From assembly GCF_029227915.1 (NCBI RefSeq), contig NC_079889.1:8184001-8248000 (forward strand): a stretch of DNA of 64,000 nucleotides. The letters are read 5' to 3'. Below, piece by piece: positions 1-11,494 of this stretch. This DNA comes from Hydractinia symbiolongicarpus (lineage: Eukaryota; Cnidaria; Hydrozoa; Anthoathecata; Hydractiniidae). The translations under genes and the position numbers were made by a program. The first letter of the stretch is position 1. Every line of letters begins with the position of its first letter. Under the pieces are notes generated by a model. It did no database searches. It had not been told where the DNA came from and saw only the letters and a list, made by a program, of their open reading frames with translations.

Positions 1-599
1 TTGTCTGATTCCATTTCCTGATACAAAATATGTTGTTATTTATGTGTAGCGTTCTATTTTATATAAAAAGTGAGTTCAAACGGTAAAATTTTGCGTGGTT
101 TAACCCAACTTGCAATGTTTATCAATAACGAAACCATGAGAATTAAAAATGCCACCAGACTAAAACCACAAAAATGCTTTTCTATTTGATGTTGTATAAA
201 AGAGTTATGAAAATTGACTAGAAATCGTTTAATTATTTTTTTTGAAAAATCTTTTGTTTTTGACACAAATTCTGACATTATCAACTAGCTCTGAAACATG
301 TACTTTTAGCGCAGAAACTTTGGCGTTCAAAAATTTGGTGGCTTTTGCAAATGTTTGGCAAAATTTGCTAAAGTTTATGTTACGAGAATTTTTAAGGGAA
401 TCAAATCGCGAGTATATCTTTTAATTATATCTATGTGGCAAAAATATCTATGTGGAAAAAGTGTTCGCCTTCACTACTACTACTACTACTTTTATTTAGA
501 GTGTTTGAGAGGCTCTCTACATTGCAGTAGTTCTTCAACTGGTCCAGCAGGTGCAATAAAGTCACTATCAACATCAGCAAGCAGGGTTGCCAGGAAAAT

Positions 600-1004
600 C
601 TACAGCCACAGGCTCATCAGAAAATAATCGAGGTCTAGTAGCTTCTGCTTCGTATTCCCAGTCGTTGTCAAAGTCACTTTATCAGAGGTGTGTTGCCCAA
701 GGTCCATATCATCATCAGATGCTAACCTTAAGTTCGCAATATCATTCAAAGATCGAATCACGGACTTTACTTTCCTGCTGCTGGAAGCCATTTTCTCTTG
801 GATCATAGGTATCGAAAAATTGAGCTACGAAGCTTCGGTTTTTTGTATGTTTTGGCAAATTTTATCTATTTTCAATTTCTCAAAAGCACGCAAATCCAGT
901 ATAACCCGTTTTGGGTAAAATCAACTTTATCAGAACCGCCTGCTCTGCAGAGAAAATTATGGGGTAAGACGCGCTAGGCGCATCACAGGGATTGAAAGGG
1001 TTAA
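600..1004 (-). mobile_element. piggyBac-like transposon end with transposase N-terminus relic
   Basis: At 1001-1004 the plus strand reads TTAA, directly after ..GAAAGGG. On the minus strand this is TTAA followed by CCCTTTCAATCCC, the form expected of a piggyBac-type terminus with its TTAA target. About 200 bases inside this end, a minus-strand reading frame starts MASSSRKVK near 790. It is rich in acidic residues (SDDDMDLG), like the N-terminal region of piggyBac transposases, and it stops at 600. I see no catalytic domain and no second end in the window, so this is a short non-autonomous or truncated copy. The family assignment rests on the end motif and composition only. Confidence 0.4.
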
Positions 1005-2433
1005 GGGTCGAGACGTAATGGTCTCTTTTTGACCATTTTCTTTTTGTGTTTTTTTTCCTTGTATATATAGGAATATTTTATTTCTGTGATTTTCACTTTA
1101 GGATGAGCAAAACATCGCCTTTTCTTAGCCATATGCAAATTTTATTTTTAGAATTTGTCTGCGAACGTACATCATGATATGATCCAGGTAGATTATTCCA
1201 GACCACGTTTTAGGGTAACTAAGTTTATAAAATGTAATGTTTCATGCCACATCTTTCAAGGAACCAAGGGGATTATAACATTATTTAATTAATCTCGTCT
1301 GCGATTATTGTTCAAGTCACCACTATTTCAGTAATATGGGAAAACCTCCACATTGGCCTTTGGAATAAAATTTGTAGTTGTTACCTCTGTAACAACCAAC
1401 ACATAATCTTTTTTTCCAGCAAAATTTAGAACAAGTTAAGAAAATCTTGAGAAGGCCTGAAACATTTAAACAACCAAAAATCAAATTACACTGTTACTCA
1501 CTTGTATCTCCGGTTTACCTCTACTCACACTACTAGCTAATCCTCTAACATCTCAATTCTACTTTAAAATAGTAAAGTACAGAAAGTAAAATCAACTGAA
1601 ATTAGCCTAATTTTTAAAATTATATGATACAACAGCCTAAAATTTGTTACAATGCTTATAAAAAAAGACTAACGACTGTTTCACCATTTTAACTGAGGAG
1701 GACATAGTACGTGCGGTAACTAAACAACGAAGTCTGGTCTCAAAAAAGTTTAAACAACTGCTAAATCACCGACAGCTTGGGCACCTTTTCTGCCATTTCA
1801 TAGCATATGAGCAAGAGGTTTGACAGTACGACGGTCTGGTGGATGCTGTTAGTTGTGCCACATTACGTCATTTTCGGTTCACTCTCCCTGGAACAAATTT
1901 TCCATTAAAAAAGTCCATAGCTTACACATAACATTCATATCATAAATGTATTTCCACATGAAAAGTCATATTAAGTTTATAATGCGATACATCCGTGTCT
2001 TCCGCGTGACTGCTAATTAAAAATTCTCGTTTTTATTTTTTCCGACGTTTTCTCATTTCTGCAATATATATTAAAGCAGAAAAATTTTCTCATCTCATCT
2101 CTTGTTTTTCTTATATTACATTTATTCCGTTATAATTTAATTTAGTACATTTTTTTCTACTTTTAAGGCTTTTTTTAACGATAACCAAACCTATAGTATA
2201 CTATATATAAAAGTTGCATAATACATTTTCAAATACATATGGTTAAAGCTGATTTGGTAATTCTTTCAGAATGACGTGATTAGTTTTGAATAATTTATGT
2301 CATTTCATTTCAGGAGTTTTATTTTGCTTTTAATTAAAGGCTTTGAAAGGGTTTCGGCAAAAGTAAAAAGTTGTATAAGGAGGCAGATGATTGGTAGTTG
2401 CCAATTAAATAATTTGACTTTTCAATCATCAAA
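1005..2433. other. Gene-free AT-rich stretch upstream of the receptor gene
   Basis: No convincing reading frame, RNA gene or mobile-element protein is visible. The last ~150 bases are presumably the 5' flank of the receptor gene, but no clear core promoter motif can be assigned. Confidence 0.5.
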
Positions 2434-3321
2434 ATGAAACTTTGGATTATTTCGCTGATAACTTACATCATACCTCTTATATTGCATTGTCTTGGCATTG
2501 TGCTGCTTTTGACAAAAAGTTCCAATGTTAGTAGAAGTCAAACTTTATTCATGATCAATCTTAGTCTAGCAGAAATATTGTTATCCATTACTGGTGCACT
2601 AGGAATTGGATTTTACGAGCTCTTTGGAAAAGGAAGCTTTATTTATCAACTTTCTATAATAGGATTCTTATCATCAGCTTTAACGTGTTATTCAGTTATG
2701 TATATTCTGACGCTGGACCGCCTGGCCGAAGTTTATCTAAACCTTCGTTATCCATTGTACTGGTCGGCAGATAAAACAAGGATTTCTATGATCTTTGTTT
2801 GGTTGGCAGGCGTGTGTTTGTTTTTAGCATTTCTTGTATACATACGAACCGACCAAACAAATGGATGTGCCAACCTTGTAGATGTAGCGTATGAATATGG
2901 CTATCCATTTGCAAATTCTCTTTTTATAATTATCACACTTCTTACCTATATTTACATCATCAGAAAGATACGACAAAAAAGGAAGATTCGAACCACTATT
3001 TCTTTTGCGAGTGGCACGAAACAGCTCTCTGTCATAGGCACCGATAACCCTAGAATTGTAACACAGCGAAAAAAAGCCAGAAGCTTCCACTTGTTGCTGC
3101 CGTCTTTGTTAATACTTACTTTTGTTTTCTTCATCGCTATTCCAGATCTAGTGGTGTTTTTAGCATACTTAAATGTTATTGATCACTCATTTTCTCTGGC
3201 AATAACAGTTAACGTCATGTATTCCATTGGTTTTGTATCCGACGCTTTGATTTATGTGCTGTTAGCGACCTCATGCAAAAGTTATCTCCAAAAAAAATGT
3301 AGAAAGCTTTTAAGTTTGTAA
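2434..3321 (+). CDS. Class A (rhodopsin-like) G-protein-coupled receptor, orphan
   Basis: This single-exon gene encodes 295 residues with seven hydrophobic segments (about 3-27, 37-60, 70-94, 115-137, 155-176, 219-245, 257-279) and almost no N-terminal extension. TM2 carries NLSLAE (42-47), so Glu replaces the usual Asp of LAxAD. TM3 ends in LDRLAEVYLNLRYP (from residue 94), a DRY variant with Asp95-Arg96. TM7 has DALIY (270-274) in place of NPxxY. There is no cysteine before TM3 to pair with Cys145 in extracellular loop 2, so the usual disulphide appears absent. The ATG at 2434 is the first in frame and lies in an AAAATG context. Intronless, divergent class A receptors form large families in cnidarians. 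The ligand and G protein cannot be inferred. Confidence 0.85.
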   Translation: MKLWIISLITYIIPLILHCLGIVLLLTKSSNVSRSQTLFMINLSLAEILLSITGALGIGFYELFGKGSFIYQLSIIGFLSSALTCYSVMYILTLDRLAEVYLNLRYPLYWSADKTRISMIFVWLAGVCLFLAFLVYIRTDQTNGCANLVDVAYEYGYPFANSLFIIITLLTYIYIIRKIRQKRKIRTTISFASGTKQLSVIGTDNPRIVTQRKKARSFHLLLPSLLILTFVFFIAIPDLVVFLAYLNVIDHSFSLAITVNVMYSIGFVSDALIYVLLATSCKSYLQKKCRKLLSL

Positions 3322-3974
3322 AAACTTTTTTGTTTATAGTATTTCTAATAATAATATAGCAATAGGAAAAACTTTAAATAGCAGTAAATTCCTTACAATA
3401 ATACAATAATTCACTTTGTTTGCGAGGAGAACGTTCTTTTAGGCTGGGAAGTTTAATCTGTGCATGAGCGGTGGGCATTCGCATTTTCAGCAGAATTTTA
3501 AGATGGTACGCATGTTACGGAGCGCCAGCTAATTGTGTATGTAAATGTTACCCTTAAATGATTTTGACCAAGGGCGTCTTTCTTATTTAAAGGATATATA
3601 ATCTTGAATGCAAAACAATCTATCTTGTGCTCAGAAACACGGTTGCAGTGAAAAAACGAGGCTTGGAGCAAGATGTTTTTAAATAACACCATATTTTGTT
3701 GTGCACATTTTTTTTCTTCCAAGTTTTGTACATCTTACGATAATCATTATACTATACTATCATATTCAAAAATTTTTACGATTTATGTTCAAATAAGTAA
3801 AACAACAGTTTGCTGCTTACATATTTTCTTTAAAGCTCTGAAGCTCTGCAATTATAATGGACCACTGATATGACGGACTGGTCAATTTTAAGACGACATG
3901 ACAGAAAACATACAACACTCACACTATTCACCATGACTTGCTATTTACTCTGCTTTGGTAAAACTCAACTAGCT
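3322..3974. other. 3' flank of receptor gene, no further gene seen
   Basis: AT-rich sequence with several AATAAT/AATATA-like polyadenylation candidates just after the stop codon (3340-3365). No supported gene. Confidence 0.4.
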
Positions 3975-4078
3975 AAATGATAATGAGGTGACAAAACAGC
4001 AAGCTGAAATGATAATACTTGTCTAAAGACAGGTGGTTATGGCTATGTAGAGGTTATACCCTCTAAAGATTCCAAAAT
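3975..4078 (+). repeat. Dispersed repeat family A, copy 1
   Basis: The block gatgaggtgacaaaacagc-aagct, then tgtctaa-gaca and a short hairpin TAGAGGTTATACCCTCTA, recurs near 10.8, 33.5 and 43.65 kb in this window. No coding capacity. Probably a non-autonomous element; ends not defined. Confidence 0.6.
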
Positions 4079-6866
4079 AATCCAAAATCTTACATAAAAA
4101 TAAGACAGAAAAATGTCTATCCACTTAGTGAACTAGCTATGCTTTTATTCCTCAAAATTACTGAACTTTTTTTTACTTGTGGTGAAAACTTTGGCTACAT
4201 GTTTTACTTTTAAATGGTGATGCTTCAATATAGCCTTTATTCTGGCAGTATGTGGCCTCACTGCTGCACACGCTGCCCTTAAAATGGTAAATTCTGCATG
4301 AATACTTTCTGCCCCTTGCTCTCCATACACCCCCAGTCCAATTTTCCATTTTCGTATAAACATGATCCTCCAACATACGTAACTTTGGACCAACTGATGC
4401 ATCAGGAAAGGTTAATCAGAAATACGCCATCAGTGTTTTGATAGCTCTATCTGTAATATAATTTGAAAATAAGAACATTAAGCTGTGCTATAGAAATATT
4501 ATTATGTAAAGGGTTGCGGAGCAGGAACAGGTTCCTTATGTTCGCAAGCAAAATGTTATACTCGACGGTGCTATCAAGAAATTTTTTAAGCAATTTACAA
4601 ATCCCCAAGCAACCTTGTCCCCAGGGGTCCTTTTTTAATTTTTGATAATAGTTTGATCTCCAGGTTTTCCTTTCACGAGAGTCAAGGCGCATAGCAATTC
4701 TGTTCCGTACAAGTTATTAAAAATCCTGAATCTATTTTAGATGCATCCATTTTTCAGCAAGTGCAAACAGCATACACGTGGGAAAACGTTTATTTGGCTA
4801 CTAAGCGCTTATTAAAAAGTTTGCAAAATAAACACTCTAGTACGCAGAGCTATTTGTGATAAACATCAAAAACATTTTTATAATCATCTTAACAACAACA
4901 ACAACATCAGGGACAGTGTACAGTACACACTGCCCCGCAATTCAGCATCTTCGAATTTGCTAAATTAAACATTCAAAAGTTACCACATAACGGATAAACA
5001 TCGTTTCAGTTTGATTTCTTTGTTACGTTTTCATCTCCCTCCAAGGATAAAGCCAAAAATATTACACTACCCTGCGTGTGTTGATTGTTGACAGTTATCA
5101 ATCAGTAACAGCAAAAATGACATTCCAATTTTTTTCGCTTAACTAAGTTAAACAAAACAAAGTGAGGGTGCAAGAAAAAAGAGCTTAAAACATATCTTTA
5201 CCGGCGGGGAATAATTAAAGGTCTTTAATTTTTAGTTATAAAATTTTCTATTCTAAAACTATCTACTACTATAATCATCGTTTTGTAGGTAGTGTTGGGC
5301 CATCTTAAATATAAAAGAGATCATTTTATTGTTATTAAGTTTGTTGTAAACATTTTTTAGCTAGCCATATAAAAGAAAAATTAAAATAGATTTAGCTCTT
5401 TACCTTAAGAAAGTAAAAAGTTATATCGTTACAAACCTGGGTTTATTTTTTCTTCTTTTTCCCTTTTTAAAGCACAGACTGTTTATCTACAACTTAATTC
5501 GAGGAGCCATCATTAAACACGCTAAAATGATAAACTTTATTGATATTTTTTATTTTTCTCTGCTCATATGATAAAACTTTATGATTTTCACAGCAGTTGT
5601 TATTGTTTACGTTTTTTTCTTCTCTTTTCTTCCTTAAAAGAAGACATTTTGAACGTCATAATCGATTTCCAATTTTTATTTGCACATTTTGCGCCGAATA
5701 CTTTTTAATCTGAAGTCATAAGCGGAACTGGAATAACATTTTAAAAAAATTCCTTGGTAAGAGATATTTGCGCTCGCTTAAATGGCAAATGGGCTTCGCT
5801 CCCTGGATAAGCTCCGAAATCAAAATTTGTGTGGTGTGGCTATGGAGTACCTCCTGTCATGAAAGCATTGTGTTGAATTAATCAACTGATGCTTAAAGTG
5901 ATTGCAAATCTCTATTGCCTCTATATGAATATCCTTGGACAAAACTCAAGGACACTACCAAAACTGGAATACTGTTACATAGCTGTAGAATGTTCTATAC
6001 ATATATAAGTAAGTTTGATATTAAGGTAAAAATCACAGAAACTTACGGAGTGGTTTACTTCCATTGAAGAGAACGCGAATATATTATTAATGTTAAACTA
6101 TACCTTCTTTTTTTATGCACATCATTGCCTACAAAAGGCTTTCCATGATGCGCTTGACTTTCTACTCTCAATTGTATTGATTTCTCGTCCAATTGTCTGA
6201 CACATGGACCAGTATTAATCTCCAATATACTTAGCTTCTCTAAATTATCAATCTGTTTTAACTAATTTTAGGAAACAAAACTGTGACTTAGTGATGCATT
6301 TTTAATGAATAAGTTAATAAACGCAAAAATATTTATACTTTTTTCTTTAATTTTCTCTCTAAATCTTCCAATCTTGGTTTAAAAATGTTACGTAGTTCTT
6401 CTTCCTTTCCAGAGCTCTTTAAAACGCAAGTGCTTTATAAACTAAGCCAATTTTCTCAATTTAATCCTGGACAAGGTATTCCAGGTCACGTCTTTTCATT
6501 TGACTATCCACTGAAGACTTGAAGCTTGCTTCGTTATCACATTGTTATTGACAGCCATACTACTTTGACGTCTAACAGATGACATCTATCTTCGGACATG
6601 TTAAAAAATTTCAAATATGTACCCTGTTTAGGGATGGAAGTGACACCTAAAATTTATCATCCAGTTTATATCTTGTGTTTAAGTTAACAGCAGTGCAGAG
6701 GAGGTTAATTAATCATTTAAAATATTTACCTGATCAAGAGGGATGTTAAACATGACTTTATCAATGAAATTGTTGTAGTTTTTCACAATTTTTATTTTAC
6801 CACCGGCACTTTTAAAGCCATCGCAATCTGCTGCTTTGCTTTTTCCTGCATTGAAGTTAGGATGTT
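4079..6866. other. Long gene-poor stretch with an (AAC)n tract
   Basis: No supported coding region or RNA gene in about 2.8 kb. It contains a short AAC microsatellite (about 4889-4906) followed by an imperfect hairpin around CAGTGTACAGTACACACTG. The remainder is AT-rich sequence without recognisable element ends. Confidence 0.5.
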
Positions 6867-6897
6867 CATGTTTTGTGAAGTAATTTCACAAAACATG
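6867..6897. repeat. Perfect 13-bp inverted repeat (hairpin)
   Basis: CATGTTTTGTGAA at 6867-6879 and its exact reverse complement at 6885-6897 are separated by five bases (gtaat). It is not part of any gene and no flanking element is recognised. Confidence 0.8.
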
Positions 6898-7230
6898 CAG
6901 CAGTGACATCAGTGGCAGAGATAAGTCAAATGTGAGGAAATTAAACTCAATTATTTGACTGTTACCATTAGCTTTAGTGATTCCATACTTTCCACATAGG
7001 AATTCGTAATCTCCTAGCATGAGAACTCTGATTTTCCTTTCCCTATAAATAAAAACGTTCAAAACATTCACTCGGGCGTTTATGAATTTCTACTGAGATA
7101 TAGAAGTTTATTGTGAGGTTTATTGTAAATATTTGTCCTGCCAACAATTTTTGACAATATTGCTAGCTACTATAACTATTTAGATATAAACTTTTACTGA
7201 GCTCAGTTTTGCTTGGGTGTTGTATATCTA
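6898..7230. other. Gene-free stretch upstream of the short Helitron
   Basis: AT-rich sequence; no coding, RNA or element signature seen. Confidence 0.4.
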
Positions 7231-7391
7231 TCTATATTATAATACTATCTATATTATAATACTTGTCTGTCTGTCTGTCTGTCTGTCTGTCACGCAAAAT
7301 GGCAGCTTAGCTGCGCAAGTAGCGAGACGCACGCAACGCGGTATAAAAAGGAAGGGCAAACCCGTGTATTTTTTTACGGGCTAACGACTAG
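7231..7391 (+). mobile_element. Short non-autonomous Helitron-like element
   Basis: The 5' end reads TCTATATTATAATACT and runs into (CTGT)n and then CACGCAAAATGG. The 3' end has a hairpin (CCCGT...ACGGG, about 7359-7378) ten bases before CTAG (7388-7391), followed by a host T. A TC start, 3' hairpin, CTAG end and insertion between A and T are Helitron hallmarks. The first 16-17 bases of the 5' end are tandemly duplicated (from 7231 and from 7248), so the true start is either position. There is no Rep/helicase coding, so it must be mobilised in trans. Confidence 0.7.
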
Positions 7392-10300
7392 TTTATTATA
7401 ATTTGCCAATATAAAATTTCATGCTTATTGCCTATCAAGAGTTTGAAGCAAATGTACCTGTCCTTTGAAATTTAATGAGCCTAGTTTTTACCATCAAGGA
7501 GGCTGAAGAGAACCGTGTTTTATTTACTGTTAGGATGGAGCTTTATACAGCACTGATATGATATTTTGAATGACTTTTCTCAGTGATCTTCCCTATTTTC
7601 ACATAGATCTCATTGCTGTGGGTTAATTCAACAAATTGAGAGTAACTAAAAGAAAACTAATTTGAGATCATTTCACTTATATATTTCACATGCAATAACT
7701 TTTTGGACAATTCTTTTTAAAAACATCTACTATATCTCTGCACAAACTTACTCATTGAGTGCATCGACATATTTAAGAATGTGTGTTGGAATTTTTACAT
7801 TATATCCCCATGGTGCTTTATTTAAAAAAATTGTCATGCCCCTCTTTAACAGGAATTGAAAGGGTAAACTTTCAACATTGCTGTCCTTTTCTGTCCACTC
7901 TTTTTGCAAGAATTCTTTTTTTGACTTAGATACAACATTAATTTCTACGGATTTCAGCCGCCTATAATTTCAGGCAAATGTAAAAGAATCTTTTAACTTA
8001 AAATTGTTTGTTACATTTATACTCCATACCTGCGTTGAGTTTTTTACTGGATATATACATACACAACACAAAAAAGAACACAAAATACAAAAAACTTCTT
8101 TAATTTCTCCCAAGGAATTCCAATTCAATTGTGCCTATGGTTCTAGCAAAAAGGATAGGAGCTGCAATGCTGACTTTGTTCAAAATTTCTTGTTTATCGG
8201 ATTCCCCAAATCTCCAAATTTGATGTTTGATTAATTACAGCATCAGACTTCCTCTGAAAATAAAATCGATACAGGGACAGTTTTAAATTTTCCAAGACAG
8301 AATTTATAATTGAAAAATATGTTAATGACAGAAAGATGTACAGGATGAGTGAGGTTTTAAAACGGTTTAATCAATAGGTTGAAGCTACAGAAAATAAAAA
8401 AGTAGGGAACTACAGAACTTTACGGTTAAAGAGGAGAATGGAAATAAATTTTCTTAGTTTTTTCGTCCATCCATTAGAATAGGAGTAAATATGTAGCTTG
8501 TACAGATACGATTGTTGCAGACATAGTCGAAGATAATTTTTCTGACTATTCTGATGATAGTGACCGTCATGGCACTGAGATTAATAATGTCCAGTCCAAT
8601 AAGAGTGATTTAAAGTTCACTGAATTTTATTTATCAAAACTCCAATTGAAGAATTTAATCGTTCAAGTAAAGTCGTCAAGTTATTGAACTATTTTGGGCT
8701 TGTATTAGTTACGATTCCCCGCTAAGATATAAAACTGATTTTAGCACAAATTGTATCAGAAGACAATTGCTTTTTACCAAAAAATATCACCAGAAACTCT
8801 TTCATAACTGCAATTTGGGACAATGATAATTTGCTAAGGAGTGACCGCTGGAATCATAGTCCAACAAATATTCAATGCTAAGTCAAGTGAAACTAAAACT
8901 GTTGCCAAAAAGGACAAAAGAAGTCCTGATGCACCAGGATCGAAATTCTACCAAATCATATGGGTGAACGAAAATTTTCCTTCAGGTACTAAGCAGAGTC
9001 ACAACATACGTTAACCCTATTCCTGCTGAGCCTGTGTAATTTCTACGATTGTTGTCAACAATCGTCAGCATTCTTAGTGATGACGTCATCAAATTCGGTG
9101 AGATATAGAAAAAAAGCACTAACTTTGAATTTTGTTAACGATTTTGAATGTTTTATAACTGCGTTGAATTTAGTAACAAAAAATAATGGAAACACAAAAT
9201 AATAAAACGATATAAAGTCACACAAACCTTTTAAAAACATATAAAAACATTTTTTAGTAACAATTTGTTTTCAGAATTTTACTCAATATAAAAAAAGTGT
9301 CAACACTTCCCGAATTATACTATATACACTTCCCGCATAATTCCCGAATTTTTTTTTTTTTTTTTTTTGAAAATAAAGGTAAATAAAAGTTAGGAAAAGT
9401 CACACAATTTGAAAAAGATGTAACTAAAAAAAAAAGTTATTAAAAAAAGTTTACCAGCCCCCCCCCCCCCCCCCCTGCAACTTGACCCTCTGTTAAGGTT
9501 ACACGAGTATCCCCGCCTTTCAACATTTTACCCCGGCTGGCCAATCAAACTGAAACTTAAGGGCAGACGATTGGTTTCTGTTCTGATTGAAGCAATCTTA
9601 TTTGGGGTTTTTAAACACTCACATGTGTTAAGGCGTCAAAATAATAGATACCCTCGACAGAGATCACGTTATAAATGTGGCTAAATAGCAACAAAACCTT
9701 TAAAAAAATTAAGGAGTCCGTGAAAGGGACAAAACATCGTGGCTTCACCCGTTAAAGAGGTAAATAAATTTACATGTGCTTAGCGGATAGAGTGTGGAAG
9801 TGATGACTGGACAAGAAAGATCGTATTTAATAAACCAGCACCACTTAGTCCAGTTACCATGAACATGAAGTTGAACAGTTCTAACGTAAAATATGTCATC
9901 CTTATTGTCTTGCGCAACATTTGATACAACTTTGCGGTTAGTGATGAACCAAGTATTTTCTTAAACTAGAGATGACTCTCTTCTGATATAACAGTTTGGT
10001 CAACCTTCCAGCCAATTCTCGCAGCAGAAAATGAATACTGATCTTAGTAGATTTAACAGAGGAGATGCTTTTTAAACGTTAGAGATAGAGTGATAGAGTC
10101 TCAATCACTTTCTTGTGAAAGAAGAAAGTTTTTGCTCTAGTGAAACAATACAAGATAAAGGAATTAGAAGATGGTGTAAAAACCACACTTAGTGAATGCC
10201 CCTATGCGAAGATTTGTGTGGAAAGTTTGACCTGTTCTACGGCATCAGCAATAATTTGTTGTTCAACATACGAATCCTATAATGACGAATTTATTGTCCG

Positions 10301-10814
10301 ACAAAGAAACCTAAACTGGGTTTTAATGAATTCATGTGATGAGTTCTTGCAAGACACAAAAAGAAGATTCATCTAGGACTTTGCCACTAACTATAACAAT
10401 GCGTCGTGATTTCGAAGATGTAAAGCACATTTCAGTCCAATGAAGGGCTGTTACACAACGGTCCAACAAATTCTAAGTTTGAGGGACACTAGAAGACATA
10501 AAGAATAAGTCATCCATAGTACAATGTTAAAAGAACACGACGATTAGCTTCTAAGTAAATATTTTTAATACCACATTGCTTCTACTGTTTTCAAGTTTCC
10601 ACTTTTCCCTTATACAGTGATCAACCTCATTGTTCCACCACCAGGTCTGTCATGTCTAGCTGGTCTTTTCGGTCATCCACAGGTATCATGAGAAACTTCT
10701 AAAAGACAATTCTTTAAAGTACTTGTATTTTTCCAAAAAGGGCAAATTTATGTCAGTTTAGGGATGATGATGAATATATGATTGGCAAAAGTAAGACAAA
10801 ATTATCTCATTGTA
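7392..10814. other. Gene-poor stretch with homopolymer tracts and a possible coding relic
   Basis: No intact gene is supported. A faint acidic reading frame at about 8490-8670 (with VADIVEDNFSDYSDDSD) looks like eroded coding sequence of unknown family. A T20 run (9349-9368) and a C18 run (9458-9475) are present. The small open frames at 8004-8234 and 10140-10376 (the latter begins with GTG) match nothing I recognise and are not called. Confidence 0.4.
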
Positions 10815-11010
10815 AAACGATGATGATAAGGTGACAAAACAACAAGCTGTAATAACAGAACTTCCTAACAATTCCTAACGATTCCTAACAAATTTCGTGA
10901 ATAAAAACAGAATAACAGACAACCATCGGTGTGCCAGAACTTGAGACTCTGGCAGTAGCTTTACACGTGTTAATGGCGCCAACACTCAGCCGTATCATTG
11001 CTACTACAGA
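10815..11010 (+). repeat. Dispersed repeat family A, copy 2
   Basis: It carries the ggtgacaaaacaacaagctgtaat block at about 10830 and, at 10930-11000, the second block (gtgccagaacttgagactctggc ... aacactcagcc) that also occurs at 33.84 and 43.12 kb. The second block forms a CCAGA/TCTGG hairpin. No coding capacity. Confidence 0.6.
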
Positions 11011-11494
11011 CCTGCGCGATGACATCGTAATTGGGGTTTTGAGCTATATCATGTTCATAAAAAGTAAGAGAATTAAACCACTGAATTCTTAAGTGTACAT
11101 CTTTTTAAATAAGTGATTGCTCTTTCATTCTTTAAAGTAAGTGGTTGCTTGTGTTAGTCCTTGAAAAGTTTCATAAAACATTATATGATTTTTCTACATC
11201 TGTTTATGTCGTTTGTGCTAAATTTTTATTTTACTTATAGCCTTATTACGGAAGCACCGATATTAGTAATTGACAGTTATGAAGAAAATCAAAATTTGTG
11301 TGACATGAAGGCTGCTCCCGATGCTATCAGTGATGGAGACCCTCTCCGATGGAGATCTCTCTGCTGAAACTATGATTAAATTTTGTTTATCGGAATTCTT
11401 TTGTGTTATTTTGTTATAATGATGTGGAACAAAATGTGTTTATTATTGTGATGTGATGTGATAAAAGATTTGTTTAAAAGCGTTCAAAGAAAAG

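Noticed and set aside
10140-10376. 78-codon open frame as a gene
   Set aside because: Starts at GTG, matches no family, and lies in repeat-rich DNA.
11161-11367. 68-codon frame just upstream of the cGAS-like gene as a 5' exon
   Set aside because: No convincing donor site and no conserved motif; the downstream gene has a good ATG of its own.
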